The notes: generated by a model not told the origin, from the letters alone. Positions 1 through 8,499 are shown, numbered from the stretch's first letter. The stretch: 64,000 bases of DNA from an uncultured Clostridia bacterium (GCA_944386475.1 CALXBH010000029.1:1-64000); one strand, 5' to 3'. Program-made: numbers and translations.

Positions 1-315
1 AAACAGCCCTGTCAGGATAGCAGTGATGACGACCCCCAGCGTAGACATCAAAATTGCGGGCTTTGCCACCGGTTTGGCCGCTTTCCAGCTGGTACCGAAG
101 CCGCCGTAAAACATGATAAAAACAAGCCCGAAGGAGCACAGCTGCTGGGCCAGGGCGTAGTCGTCAAACTGAATCCCCACAATGCCGTCCGATCCGAACA
201 GCATTCCCAGCACTAAAGCGATCAGCAGTGTGGACACCCCAAACCGGTACAGCAGCTTACTGGAGGCAACGCACAAAAGCAGAATCACCGAACCGATTAT
301 CATAATTTGCACCAT
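1..315 (-). CDS. K+/H+ antiporter, NhaP2/CvrA-like (N-terminal part, runs off window)
   Basis: The first 105 residues of a multi-spanning membrane protein are visible. They show a hydrophobic first helix, an LLIALVLGMLFGSDGIVG stretch, a Phe-Asp-Asp turn, and an FIMFYGGFGTSWK segment followed by a third helix. This order is typical of CPA1-type potassium/proton antiporters of the NhaP2/CvrA group, which exchange cytoplasmic K+ for H+. I chose the ATG at 315 because AGGAGG lies 7 bases upstream; the in-frame ATG at 321 is only one base from that site. The C-terminal part lies outside the window, so a TrkA-C domain cannot be checked. It follows yfbR on the same strand after about 80 bases. The fold assignment is good, the exact ion is inferred. 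Confidence 0.72.
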   Translation of the reverse strand, partial: MVQIMIIGSVILLLCVASSKLLYRFGVSTLLIALVLGMLFGSDGIVGIQFDDYALAQQLCSFGLVFIMFYGGFGTSWKAAKPVAKPAILMSTLGVVITAILTGLF

Positions 316-398
316 GCACATTCCTCCTTGCTTTACGCCCTTTACAGGCTAACCATTCCTATTCCTATTTTATGAACACAGGCAGCAAAATAAAGCCT

Positions 399-983
399 TT
401 AGCCTTCCTGTTCATCCAACGTTTTATAAAATCCCCCCAAAAATTCCTCTTTAAAAACCGCCACCTCCGGAAGCGCCATAGCATCAAGGGCCTGCTGCTG
501 AGAAAGCTTTGCCTGCTTAAACTCCTGGTTTCCTGCCCGTTCTTCTTCAATGCATTTAATCAGCGCAGACAGCTTATCCGCCGCTTTTACCAGCTTCCAC
601 AGCTCCCCGTCCTCCTCCCGGGGAAGCATGAGCTGTTCGTACTCCTCCCGCAGGTCCTCGGGCAGCAGGGCTAAAAGCCGGCCGGATGCTTCCCGCTCCA
701 CCTTTTTGTAGGCGGTGCGAAGTTCGTCGTCATGATACTTAACCGGCGTAGGAAGATCACCGGTGATAATCTCGTTGGCGTCGTGAAAGATAGCAAGCAC
801 CGCCAACCGATCAGTGTCCACGCTTCCGCTAAACCGCCTGTTGCGGATCACCCCTAAGGCGTGGGCGATCATCGCCACATCCAGGCTGTGCTCCGACAGG
901 CTCTCCTGGCGGGTGTTGCGCATCAGTCCCCAGCGGTTGATGTATTTCATTCGAAACAGCATGGCAAAAAAGCCGCTTTCCAT
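399..983 (-). CDS. yfbR: 5'-deoxynucleotidase YfbR-like, HD domain
   Basis: This 194-residue protein matches E. coli YfbR almost end to end: INRWGLMRNTRQESLSEHSL near the N-terminus, the HD pair at His67-Asp68 in an FHDANEIITGDLPTPVKY context, the upstream His32 ligand and a later Asp in KAADKL. YfbR removes phosphate from 5'-deoxyribonucleoside monophosphates with a divalent metal and feeds dUMP/thymidine balance. The length is the family norm (about 199). AAGGGA lies 6 bases before the ATG at 983. A TATAAT box on the same strand (1048-1053) is a plausible -10, but no good -35 is seen. It is separated from pnp by a terminator and is probably transcribed with the antiporter downstream. Confidence 0.9.
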   Translation of the reverse strand: MESGFFAMLFRMKYINRWGLMRNTRQESLSEHSLDVAMIAHALGVIRNRRFSGSVDTDRLAVLAIFHDANEIITGDLPTPVKYHDDELRTAYKKVEREASGRLLALLPEDLREEYEQLMLPREEDGELWKLVKAADKLSALIKCIEEERAGNQEFKQAKLSQQQALDAMALPEVAVFKEEFLGGFYKTLDEQEG

Positions 984-1063
984 ATTCCATCCCTTCTTTC
1001 CTGGTTTCGGGTATTCCCCCCATACACTTTTTCTTTTTAAAGAGAGTATTATAACCTGCGATA

Positions 1064-1097
1064 AACAAACAGCCGCGCTTCGGTATAGAAGCGCGGC
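1064..1097 (-). terminator. Intrinsic terminator after pnp
   Basis: A 10-bp GC-rich stem (1072-1081 with 1088-1097) has a 6-base loop and is followed on the minus strand by TGTTTGTTT. It lies about 65 bases after the pnp stop codon. Confidence 0.8.
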
Positions 1098-1163
1098 CTC
1101 ATTGTCGCCATTCGTTTTAACAGAAACAAATTAACACAAAACCGCTGGGATATCGCAACGCCT

Positions 1164-3284
1164 TTAGGCGTTTGCGCCGTGCTTTTTAGCCTGAATCTCA
1201 GCAATCGCATCTTTGCGGGAAAGGTTGATACGGCCGTGGTCGTCGATCTCGATCACCTTGACGGGGATCTCATCTCCTACGCTGACCACGTCTTCCACCT
1301 TGTCCACCCGCCGGTTTTCCAGCTTGGAGATGTGAACCAAGCCTTCTTTGCCGGGAGCAATCTCCACAAAGGCGCCAAAGGTCATCAACCGGGTAACCTT
1401 ACCCATATAGATCGAACCGATCTCCGGATCGTTGACGATGGTCTCAATGATCGAAAGGGCCCGGTCGGCGCCCTCCTGATCCACGCCCAGAATGTAGACG
1501 CTGCCGTCTTCGTTGATGTCGATCTTAACATCGCACTCCGCGCAGATCTTCTGGATCACCTTGCCGCCGCTGCCGATGACGTCGCGGATCTTATCCACGT
1601 CGATCTTGGTGGTAATCATCTTGGGAGCGTACTTGGATACCTGATCTCTGGGCTTGGAGATCACCGGCAGCATGATCTCATCCAGAATATACAGCCGGCC
1701 TTTGCGGGTCATTTCAAAGGCAGCCTTTATGATCTCTAAGGTCAGGCCCTCGATCTTCATATCCACCTGGATGGAAGTGATGCCCTTATGGGTGCCGCCT
1801 ACCTTAAAGTCCATATCGCCGAAGAAATCCTCTAATCCCTGGATATCCAGCATGGTCATCCAGCGGTCGCCCTCGGTGATTAAGCCGCAGGAAATACCGG
1901 CAACCGGCGCTTTAATCGGCACGCCGGCATCCATCAGCGCCAGCGTAGAACCGCAGATCGACGCCTGGGAGGTAGAACCGTTGGAGGAAAGCACCTCGGA
2001 CACCATGCGGATGGCATAGGGGAAATCATCCACGCTGGGAATCACCGGCAGCAGAGCCCGCTCCGCCAGGGCACCGTGGCCAATTTCACGCCGGCCGGGG
2101 CCGCGGCTGGGTTTGGTCTCACCCACCGAGTAGGAGGGGAAGTTGTAATTATGCATATACCGTTTTTCGGTGTGTTCGTCGATGCCGTCCAGCATCTGGG
2201 CCTCGCTCACCGGGCCTAAAGTGGCAACCGTGAGCACCTGGGTCTGTCCGCGGGTGAACAGGCCGGAACCGTGTACCCGGGGCAAAACAGCGACTTCGGC
2301 AGCCAAGGGACGGATTTCATCCATCCTGCGGCCGTCTACCCGCTTGCCCTCGTCTAACAGCCAGCGGCGCACGATGAATTTCTGGAGCTTGTACATGCAC
2401 TCCTCAATCAAAGCGCCCTGCTCGGGATAAATCTCGTCAAATTTGGCGTGGACCTCATCGTAAACCGGCTGCAAACGCTCCTCCCGGATGTTCTTGTCGT
2501 CGGTGTCCAGCGCGTATTTTACCTTGTCAATAGCAAATTCCTTGATCGCCTCGAACATATCCTCAGGCACTTCCTGGGACTCGAATACGATCTTTTCCTT
2601 GCCGATTTCTTTTTGGATCTGGGCGATAAACTCCACAATCGCCTTGTTGGCCTCATGGCCTTTGGCCAGCGCCTCCAGCATGACGTCCTCGGGCACTTCG
2701 TTGGCGCCCGCTTCGATCATCACGATTTTCTCCGCCGTGGAAACAACCGTTAAATCCAGGTCGGATTTTTCCCGCTGCTCCCGGTTGGGGTTGATGATGA
2801 TCTTGCCGTCTACTAAACCTACGTTGACGCCGCTGATGGGGCCGTGCCAGGGAATATCCGAAATGGACAGCGCCACCGACGTACCGATCAAGCCCGCTAC
2901 TTCGGGAGCGTTGTCAATGTCGCTTGCCAGCACCGTCATAACCACCGAAACATCGTTGCGCATGTCCTTGGGGAACAGCGGACGGATGGGGCGGTCTACC
3001 AGACGGGAAGTGAGGATGGCGTGCTCGCTGGGGCGGCCTTCCCGCTTTAAAAACGAGCCGGGGATTTTACCCACCGCATAAAGCTTTTCTTCATAATCCA
3101 CCGACAGAGGGAAAAAGTCGATCCCTTCCCGGGGTTTGGGGGACATGGTGGCGTTAGTCATCACCACGGTGTCGCCGTACCGGACCCAGCAGGATCCGTT
3201 TGCCAGGCCGCAGGTCTTTCCAGTTTCCACCGTCAGTTCCCGGCCGGCCAGCTCTGTTTTAAATACTCTGTGATTTTCAAACAT
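1164..3284 (-). CDS. pnp: Polyribonucleotide nucleotidyltransferase (PNPase)
   Basis: PNPase degrades RNA 3' to 5' with phosphate and is a core RNA turnover enzyme. The 706-residue product starts MFENHRVFKTELAGRELTVETG, as Firmicute PNPases do. It carries the two RNase PH domains, with ERALLPVIP and the catalytic TLALMDAGVPIKAPVAGIS region in the second one. A KH domain (DVIGSGGKVIQKI) and a C-terminal S1 domain (GAFVEIAPGKEGLVHISKL) follow. The ATG at 3284 is chosen because AGGAGG sits just upstream; the open frame extends 32 codons further without a ribosome site or similarity. It lies directly downstream of rpsO, the classical arrangement, with a hairpin terminator between them that probably allows partial read-through. 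Confidence 0.97.
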   Translation of the reverse strand: MFENHRVFKTELAGRELTVETGKTCGLANGSCWVRYGDTVVMTNATMSPKPREGIDFFPLSVDYEEKLYAVGKIPGSFLKREGRPSEHAILTSRLVDRPIRPLFPKDMRNDVSVVMTVLASDIDNAPEVAGLIGTSVALSISDIPWHGPISGVNVGLVDGKIIINPNREQREKSDLDLTVVSTAEKIVMIEAGANEVPEDVMLEALAKGHEANKAIVEFIAQIQKEIGKEKIVFESQEVPEDMFEAIKEFAIDKVKYALDTDDKNIREERLQPVYDEVHAKFDEIYPEQGALIEECMYKLQKFIVRRWLLDEGKRVDGRRMDEIRPLAAEVAVLPRVHGSGLFTRGQTQVLTVATLGPVSEAQMLDGIDEHTEKRYMHNYNFPSYSVGETKPSRGPGRREIGHGALAERALLPVIPSVDDFPYAIRMVSEVLSSNGSTSQASICGSTLALMDAGVPIKAPVAGISCGLITEGDRWMTMLDIQGLEDFFGDMDFKVGGTHKGITSIQVDMKIEGLTLEIIKAAFEMTRKGRLYILDEIMLPVISKPRDQVSKYAPKMITTKIDVDKIRDVIGSGGKVIQKICAECDVKIDINEDGSVYILGVDQEGADRALSIIETIVNDPEIGSIYMGKVTRLMTFGAFVEIAPGKEGLVHISKLENRRVDKVEDVVSVGDEIPVKVIEIDDHGRINLSRKDAIAEIQAKKHGANA

Positions 3285-3434
3285 CTTGTTACCTCCTGTT
3301 GAAGCAATTTTTCTGTAAGTGGGGTTTAAGTTGCTCGGCAAAGCTTCAACAGGGTTTAGCAATAAATACTGCGCCCTCATTAAAAAGGCGTACTATTTAA
3401 TGCTAACCGCCCGCTGGAACTATGCGTGCAGAAC

Positions 3435-3479
3435 AAAAACCCAAAAAGGCAGAGGGCAATTCCTTGCCATCTGCCTTTG
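3435..3479 (-). terminator. Intrinsic terminator after rpsO
   Basis: The minus strand reads AAAGGCAGA, a GGCA/TGCC inner stem and TCTGCCTTT, then TTTTTGGGTTTTT. The stem spans 3445-3478, just after the rpsO stop codon. It probably sets the rpsO to pnp transcript ratio. Confidence 0.8.
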
Positions 3480-3489
3480 ATTCCAGTAA

Positions 3490-3756
3490 CTATTTACGGA
3501 TACCAAGTTTCGCGATGATGGCGCGGTATCGCTCAATATCCTTTTTCATCAGATAGTTTAACAGGTTGCGGCGGCGGCCAACCATTTTCAGCAGACCGCG
3601 GCGGGAATGATGATCCTGTTTATGAACTTTCAGATGTTCGGTCAGGTCGTTGATCCGTTTGGTCAAGATGGCGATCTGAACCTCAGGGGAGCCGGTATCG
3701 GTTTCATGGGTGCGGTTTTCTGCGATAACCGCTGCTTTTTCTTCTTTGAGCATCAT
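3490..3756 (-). CDS. rpsO: 30S ribosomal protein S15
   Basis: This 88-residue protein matches the full length of bacterial S15, which binds 16S rRNA in the central domain and nucleates the platform of the small subunit. Visible hallmarks are [38 protein letters not shown] and [12 protein letters not shown] near the C-terminus. Two adjacent Met codons occur at the start; GAGGTGA lies 10 bases before the first. It is followed by pnp and preceded by a consensus promoter and a structured leader. The divergent neighbour bioY is unrelated in function. Confidence 0.98.
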   Translation of the reverse strand: MMLKEEKAAVIAENRTHETDTGSPEVQIAILTKRINDLTEHLKVHKQDHHSRRGLLKMVGRRRNLLNYLMKKDIERYRAIIAKLGIRK

Positions 3757-3785
3757 AGTTAATTTGTCACCTCATTGTAAAATTT

Positions 3786-3872
3786 GCCCGCGTCGCAGCA
3801 AGGGGAAAAGGCAACCTCCCATAATCAGGGCATACTCCCGCCAGCCGGGATCGCGGCATGTAAAACATTACA
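3786..3872 (-). promoter_or_regulatory. Candidate S15 autoregulatory leader of rpsO
   Basis: The 5' UTR on the minus strand can fold into a closing helix (CCGCG at 3856-3852 with CGCGG at 3792-3788). It encloses a TCCCG/CGGGA hairpin and a CCC/GGG hairpin, giving a multi-branch junction ahead of the rpsO ribosome site. S15 represses its own mRNA through structured leaders in several Firmicutes. The pairing is seen; the regulatory role is inferred. Confidence 0.45.
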
Positions 3873-3878
3873 GAAGGT

Positions 3879-3907
3879 ATTATAGCATGAAACTTTTTGT
3901 TTGTAAA
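3879..3907 (-). promoter_or_regulatory. Sigma-A promoter for rpsO-pnp
   Basis: On the minus strand TTTACA (3907-3902), a 17-base spacer and TATAAT (3884-3879). The start point would be near 3872, giving a leader of about 115 bases. Confidence 0.8.
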
Positions 3908-3939
3908 GAAATTTTTCCATACCGAAAGAATTTGCTTCT

Positions 3940-3973
3940 ATTGTCAACTTTTATTAAATTTTAGGTTGACAAT
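3940..3973 (+). promoter_or_regulatory. BirA-type biotin operator
   Basis: ATTGTCAAC (3940-3948) and GTTGACAAT (3965-3973) form a perfect inverted repeat with a 16-base spacer. This matches the general form of Firmicute BirA sites (TTGT-AAC, about 15 bases, GTT-ACAA). The right arm overlaps the -35 box of the bioY promoter, so bound BirA-biotinyl-AMP would block RNA polymerase. Confidence 0.85.
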
Positions 3974-3994
3974 AAAGGGCGATGCCGGTATAAT
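3966..3994 (+). promoter_or_regulatory. Consensus promoter for bioY
   Basis: TTGACA (3966-3971), a 17-base spacer and TATAAT (3989-3994): a perfect consensus match, with the -35 inside the BirA-like operator. Confidence 0.88.
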
Positions 3995-4020
3995 AAGGCC
4001 ATCCAGGGAACACTTTGTGA

Positions 4021-4054
4021 AAGGAGCACGGCTTTCTTCAGCCGGATAAACAAA
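4021..4054 (+). promoter_or_regulatory. Unusually distant ribosome site with hairpin before bioY
   Basis: AAGGAG (4021-4026) lies 28 bases before the bioY ATG, and no ATG, GTG or TTG occurs in frame between them. The gap contains a 5-bp stem (4029-4033 with 4040-4044, loop TTCTTC). Folding would bring the ribosome site to about 12 bases from the ATG. This is seen in sequence; a role in translation is inferred. Confidence 0.5.
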
Positions 4055-4621
4055 ATGATACAAATCACCAAAGGGCGCACGTATATCCGCGCCATGATTC
4101 TCTGCGCTTTGTTCGCAGCACTGATCGTCATCGGGACGCTGATCCGCATCCCCTTTTACCCGGTGCCCTTCACCTTACAGGCGCTGTTTGTCACCCTGTC
4201 CGCCCTGCTTTTAGGGCCTAAAAAAGGCGCTGTTTCAGTCTGCCTGTATATCCTGCTGGGGATTGTGGGCCTGCCGGTCTTTGCCGGCGGCAGCGGCGGC
4301 CCCGGTTATGTGCTCACCCCTACCTTTGGGTATGTGCTGGGCTTTGTAGCAGGAGCGGTAGTAACCGGTATCCTCGCCGGAAAACAGGCGAAAATTTCTT
4401 TTCTAAGGGCGCTGGCCGCCGGTCTGGCCGGGGTAGTGGTTATCTATACGCTGGGAACAATTTATGGCTACCTGATTCTTCACCTGTATATGGGGAAGGA
4501 TACCGGCTTGTGGTATATGGTGTGGAATTTCTGCATCGTATTCCTCCCGGGTGATCTGCTGAAAGGCCTGTTAGCGGCGCTTTTGGCCAAAACTGTCCGC
4601 CCTGCGGTGATGAAGATGTAA
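4055..4621 (+). CDS. bioY: BioY, biotin ECF transporter substrate-binding subunit
   Basis: This 188-residue, six-helix membrane protein is the S component that binds biotin and works with a shared energising EcfA-EcfA'-EcfT module, which is not encoded here. Hallmarks are IRIPFYPVPFTLQALFVTLSA in the first third, then LYILLGIVGLPVFAGGSGG and GPGYVLTPTFGYVLGF. Length and order fit BioY throughout. It stands alone, with its own consensus promoter overlapped by a BirA-type operator, and ends in a strong terminator. Control by biotin status through BirA is therefore likely. The ribosome site is oddly distant from the ATG, with a small hairpin between. No biotin synthesis genes are nearby. Confidence 0.95.
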   Translation: MIQITKGRTYIRAMILCALFAALIVIGTLIRIPFYPVPFTLQALFVTLSALLLGPKKGAVSVCLYILLGIVGLPVFAGGSGGPGYVLTPTFGYVLGFVAGAVVTGILAGKQAKISFLRALAAGLAGVVVIYTLGTIYGYLILHLYMGKDTGLWYMVWNFCIVFLPGDLLKGLLAALLAKTVRPAVMKM

Positions 4622-4662
4622 TCCTCCCCTCTTTTAAGCGTCATCGACTTCTTCGGCCAGCT

Positions 4663-4701
4663 AAAACGCCTCCCCGGTTTTTGACCGGGGAGGCGTTTTT
4701 C
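4663..4701. terminator. Bidirectional intrinsic terminator between bioY and the GH125 gene
   Basis: AAAACGCCTCCCCGG pairs with CCGGGGAGGCGTTTT around a 7-base loop, with T runs on both sides. It ends the bioY transcript and, read the other way, the mannan cluster 11 bases after the GH125 stop codon. Confidence 0.92.
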
Positions 4702-4712
4702 TATTGGTTCGG

Positions 4713-5999
4713 CTATTTTAGAAAATGGTCTTTTAACAGGTCTTTTTTGGTGAGTAAAAAGTAAGCGAACAAGGAGTTTGCCCAAGCAAACCACTCCCGT
4801 GTATATTCGGCAGGATTATCTACATTGACGCCCTCGTGCATCAGGCATTTATCAGCGTCGGTGCTCATCACAAGCTCCAGGCAGTGGTTGACCTCGCCGG
4901 CGTCATTGCTGGTCAGCGCCTGCATAATCACCCCGATATGCCACACATAATTGGGCGGCGTATGAGGGCTGCCCACACCCTCCAGGTATTTCCCTTTGAA
5001 ATAGAAGGGGTTTTCCGGGCTTAATACAAACCGACGGGTATTTTGATAAAGCTCGTCGTCCGCATCGCAGTAGCCCAGATACGGCAGGGACAGAAGGCTC
5101 GGCACATTAGCGTCGTCCATAAAGTTGACGCCGCCCAGGCCGTCCACCTCATAGGCGTAGATCTTGCCGAAGACAGGATGCTCCACAACGCCATACTGCT
5201 CGATCCCCGCCTGGATTTCCTCCTCAAGGCTTTTTGCCCGGGCGGCCAAGCCGTTGTCCGGGACGATATCCGTAAAGATCTTTTGTAAGATCTTTAGGAT
5301 CACCACCGCAAACATGTTGCCGGGGATAAAGTAGCCATACTGGCAGGCGTCGTCGCTGGGACGGTAACCGCTCCAGATCATGCCGGTGCGGGCCACCGGG
5401 CCGCCCTTCCCCTCACAGGGAACCGAAAACTCCGGCGGATCCTCCGGCCGGAAATGACGGTAGGTGGATTTTTCGTGATGATCCTGCTCGGTGATGAAGG
5501 TGTCCAAAATCACCTTTACCGTCTCTTTAAAGGAGTCCCCGAAGATGGAGGCGTCCCCACTGGCTGTGTAATACCGGTCTGCCAGGAAGATAGGATAGCA
5601 CAAAGAGTCGATCTCAAACTTGCGCTCCCACACCCAGGGATTGTGGTCGGTGATATCCCCTTTGTGACCCCGGTTGTTGTCAAACTCATTAAACGCGTTG
5701 GCGTAAGGGTCCAGCCGGATATAAAACAGCTGCCGCTCGATCATCCCCTTGATGACCTTACGCACATCCTCGTCGTCGTTGACAAAGTTTAAGTAGTGGA
5801 TCACCTGAGCGCTGGAATCCCGCAGCCACATGGCGGAGATGTCCCCGGTAAACACATAGGCCGTGCCGTCCTCTTCCATCTTCACTGTGGTGTCCAGGGT
5901 GCTGTAAAAGCAGTTTTCAAAGGTCTTTCGGAGCTTTTCTTCCTTGATGGTGGCCAGGAAATTAGCAATTTCCTGACGCATCACTTTGCACTCTAACAT
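4713..5999 (-). CDS. GH125 exo-alpha-1,6-mannosidase
   Basis: GH125 enzymes remove terminal alpha-1,6-linked mannose with inversion and without a metal. The 428-residue length equals that of characterised clostridial members. The family signature TGDISAMWLRDSSAQ is at residues 51-65. RPSDDA carries the likely catalytic acid at Asp216/217, and MHEGVNVDNP the likely base at Glu389. No signal peptide or membrane segment is seen, so it should act in the cytoplasm on imported oligomannosides. It is the last gene of the mannan cluster, 24 bases after the hydrolase gene at 6024, and ends at a strong terminator. AGGAAAGGA precedes the ATG. The family is certain enough; the exact in vivo substrate is inferred. 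Confidence 0.93.
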   Translation of the reverse strand: MLECKVMRQEIANFLATIKEEKLRKTFENCFYSTLDTTVKMEEDGTAYVFTGDISAMWLRDSSAQVIHYLNFVNDDEDVRKVIKGMIERQLFYIRLDPYANAFNEFDNNRGHKGDITDHNPWVWERKFEIDSLCYPIFLADRYYTASGDASIFGDSFKETVKVILDTFITEQDHHEKSTYRHFRPEDPPEFSVPCEGKGGPVARTGMIWSGYRPSDDACQYGYFIPGNMFAVVILKILQKIFTDIVPDNGLAARAKSLEEEIQAGIEQYGVVEHPVFGKIYAYEVDGLGGVNFMDDANVPSLLSLPYLGYCDADDELYQNTRRFVLSPENPFYFKGKYLEGVGSPHTPPNYVWHIGVIMQALTSNDAGEVNHCLELVMSTDADKCLMHEGVNVDNPAEYTREWFAWANSLFAYFLLTKKDLLKDHFLK

Positions 6000-6023
6000 G
6001 GTTGGTTGTCCTTTCCTGTTCTA

Positions 6024-6839
6024 TCAAATGGTAATCGTCATGCCGTCGTAGGCGACCAAGAAGCCTTCCGGCTCCAGCAGTGTAACGGCTTCGTCATATA
6101 CACAGCCGCCGTTGTGAGAAAAGTGCTGGGCGATCCACATGGTCTGTTCTCCGGCGCTGTGGTTTTCTAATAACCGCCGGCGCATCTCTAGAATGTCCGC
6201 AAAACCCATGTGGTTTCCTCCATCCCGTTCTTTTCCCGTAGTGCAGTCTAAAGAGATAGCATCAAATACCATCCCGCGAATCTGCTCCATGGTGTCCTCG
6301 GGAAAATAGCCGGTGTCGTTTCCCAGCAAAAAGCGCTTGCCGTCCGGGGACTCCACCGCGTACAAAAGGCATTCCTCCGCCGGGTCGTGCAGAGCCCGCA
6401 GGGGCATCACCCGGTAGCCCTCCAGCAAAATCTCCTGAAAAGGCCGAGCGGCATGAACGCGCAGACGCTGATTTTCGTCCTTGGCATACGGCTCCAAGAT
6501 ACCGGCAACTGCGGCGTTTCCATAAAAGGAAACCGGTTCCCGGCAGGAACCTGCGTTTTCGGGATATCCTTTCATCAGGATATCGTGAAGGAAAAAGTGG
6601 TCGCCGTGGGAATGGGTAATCAAAACGTTGTGAATCCGTTTTAAATCAAGCCCCAGGTTCAGCATATGCAGATAGGTGTCGGGGGGATAGTCGATCAGCA
6701 GGTCGTCGTTTATCAGCACCTGAGATCGGGTTCGGATATTCCTCCCGCCAAGGCGGGCCGCTTTGGCGCACACCGGACAGTCACAGTAAAACGCCGGGGT
6801 GCCCTCCGCAGCGGCAGTTCCCAAAAAACGAATTTTCAT
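6024..6839 (-). CDS. Metallo-beta-lactamase-fold hydrolase (PhnP-like)
   Basis: This 271-residue cytosolic protein starts MKIRFLGTAAAEGTPAFYCDCPVC. It has the metal motif THSHGDH at residues 75-81 and further conserved His/Asp residues (GNDTG, QHFSHNG). The N-terminal Cys19/21/24 cluster and overall order resemble the PhnP branch of cyclic phosphodiesterases. The substrate is unknown: PhnP acts on cyclic ribose phosphates, but here the gene sits between GH76 and GH125, so a sugar phosphate or lactone is possible. The ATG at 6839 has GAGGG 6 bases upstream and is 10 bases after the GH76 stop codon, suggesting translational coupling. The open frame extends 58 codons further, overlapping the GH76 gene, and that part is not credible. 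Confidence 0.78.
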   Translation of the reverse strand: MKIRFLGTAAAEGTPAFYCDCPVCAKAARLGGRNIRTRSQVLINDDLLIDYPPDTYLHMLNLGLDLKRIHNVLITHSHGDHFFLHDILMKGYPENAGSCREPVSFYGNAAVAGILEPYAKDENQRLRVHAARPFQEILLEGYRVMPLRALHDPAEECLLYAVESPDGKRFLLGNDTGYFPEDTMEQIRGMVFDAISLDCTTGKERDGGNHMGFADILEMRRRLLENHSAGEQTMWIAQHFSHNGGCVYDEAVTLLEPEGFLVAYDGMTITI

Positions 6840-6849
6840 AGTATTCCCT

Positions 6850-8373
6850 CTATTGCCGGCGGGACTGCCAGTCTGCCAGCATCGCGTACACTTCAATATT
6901 GCTGGAATGATCCAAAGCACGCAGATAACGGTCACGCTCGCCATTGTGCCAGCCGCCCAGCCAGTCATAGGGAAGATACCCGTTGTCCAGGTAGTTGTCA
7001 AAGGCATAGTCAATGGAATTCTGGAACATCAGAATGTACTTGGTCGCCTCTTCGGGGGCAACATCATACAGATCGATGTATCCACGCAGCAGGATAACGT
7101 TAAACCAGATCTGAGTTTCACTGCCGTTTTCCCGCTGATAAGGCCAGCCCACATAACCTTTTACCTGATTGCGGTTGCCGAAATATTTATAGGCGCCCTC
7201 CGCACACTCCAGTGCTTCAGTCAGATACTTCTGGTCGTGGGTCACGCTGTACAGCGCCGAGGCGCCGGAGATCATCGAACCGGTATTATAGGAGTAAAAT
7301 CCCGTCCCGGCGGAACTGCCCTCTACCCACTCACCGTTTACCTGCCTTGCGCCCACCAGATCTTCATAGATATTCCGCTGGTCGTCCTTTAGTGCGTTAA
7401 CGGAAAACTCAAACACCTGTTTTGCCCGGTCCAAATACACTTCCTTGCCGGTGATCTTGTACAGATCCACATAGGGCTTAATGGCCGGGTTGTTGGAGCA
7501 GCTGTGCCGGGCCTCTTTCCGGTAATCCCAGAAAAAGCCGCCCAATGGTTCAAACCAGGCCTCTTCCCACAGGTAATTCATCAGATGCTCAGCCATTTCC
7601 AGATAGCTTCTGTCATTGGTGTCTTTGTATGCCTGGATGAAATTGATGGCAATCCAGATATTGTCGTCATAGGCTAAGCCTTCGCCGCTGGCTCCCATGG
7701 GATAGCTCCCCCGGTTAACCACATACGCTTCCAGCTCACCATCTTTGGTGCGCGCATAGTAGTTCATGCCGTCGATGACAGTTTCCATCAAAGGAATTTC
7801 GCTTTTATCGATTTTCGCCATCATCGTCTGCATAGACATCAGTGCACCGTATTCCCACGCTGTCGTAGCGCTGGCGGCCCCTGAAAAGGGATAATTCATA
7901 AACTGAATGCGGGTTGGCTCGTCAAAAAAGTCTTCATAATAGTTTTGAGCCAGCAGCTTGGCGCGATATGTATTCTGCGCCGCCATGGCCTTATAGTCAT
8001 TCGCGTCTGCTTTGGGCGGTTCCACCAAAGCCTCCGGTTCTGAAGAAGTCGTCTCTGACCGGGAAGTAGTAGCCTGGGAGCTTGTCTGATTCTGACGGCT
8101 GGAGGTATTTGCCGCCGGCTGCCGGCTGCTGCTGGTTTGCTGCGCCTGGCTGGCATCAGAAGCGGCTGCGCTGGATTCGTTCACCGATTCGGTTTCCGAT
8201 GGCAGAGCAAAGCTTATGTCGCTTGCTGGATTCTCCCCGGTTACCTCCGTTTTATTACGGGTAAGCAAAACAGCTCCCAGCACAATAGCGGCAATCACAA
8301 TCAAGCAAAGCACGCCGCAGGCAATCCCCACAAAGCTTTCGCTGTGCAGCAATTGTTTAATTTTATCTTTCAT
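6850..8373 (-). CDS. Membrane-anchored GH76 endo-alpha-1,6-mannanase
   Basis: This 507-residue protein has an uncleaved N-terminal membrane segment (about 14-37), a Ser/Gln/Thr-rich linker (about 55-115) and a GH76 alpha/alpha-barrel domain. The adjacent catalytic Asp pair of GH76 is seen in AYDDNIWIAINFIQAY at residues 236-237. GGFFWDYRKEARHSCSNNPAIKP and YNTGSMISGASALY match GH76 core motifs. These enzymes cut the alpha-1,6-mannan backbone with retention. The anchor plus linker places the enzyme outside the membrane, near the transporter. It follows the solute-binding protein gene after a strong hairpin, and its own ribosome site is weak. A shorter soluble paralogue lies at 38550-39695. Confidence 0.9.
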   Translation of the reverse strand: MKDKIKQLLHSESFVGIACGVLCLIVIAAIVLGAVLLTRNKTEVTGENPASDISFALPSETESVNESSAAASDASQAQQTSSSRQPAANTSSRQNQTSSQATTSRSETTSSEPEALVEPPKADANDYKAMAAQNTYRAKLLAQNYYEDFFDEPTRIQFMNYPFSGAASATTAWEYGALMSMQTMMAKIDKSEIPLMETVIDGMNYYARTKDGELEAYVVNRGSYPMGASGEGLAYDDNIWIAINFIQAYKDTNDRSYLEMAEHLMNYLWEEAWFEPLGGFFWDYRKEARHSCSNNPAIKPYVDLYKITGKEVYLDRAKQVFEFSVNALKDDQRNIYEDLVGARQVNGEWVEGSSAGTGFYSYNTGSMISGASALYSVTHDQKYLTEALECAEGAYKYFGNRNQVKGYVGWPYQRENGSETQIWFNVILLRGYIDLYDVAPEEATKYILMFQNSIDYAFDNYLDNGYLPYDWLGGWHNGERDRYLRALDHSSNIEVYAMLADWQSRRQ

Positions 8374-8459
8374 CTTTATACATCACTACCATTCTCCGCG
8401 CAACTGTCATTCTGTTTTTTAGGCGAGCCGCGGAATCGCCATGCGAAAAGTCCCTAAAT

Positions 8460-8499
8460 TTACAAAAGAGGCTTAAGTTTCCTTAAACCTCTTTTGTAA
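8460..8499 (-). terminator. Hairpin after the solute-binding protein gene
   Basis: A stem of about 18 bp with one mismatch (8460-8477 with 8482-8499, 4-base loop) follows the solute-binding gene stop codon by about 40 bases. The following minus-strand bases (ATTTAGGGACTTTT) are only moderately T-rich. It may be a partial terminator or a 3'-stabilising structure that keeps binding-protein mRNA abundant. Confidence 0.7.

Noticed and set aside
1179..1739. Long open frame opposite pnp
   Set aside because: It lies wholly antisense to a clear PNPase gene, has no ribosome site and codes for nothing recognisable.
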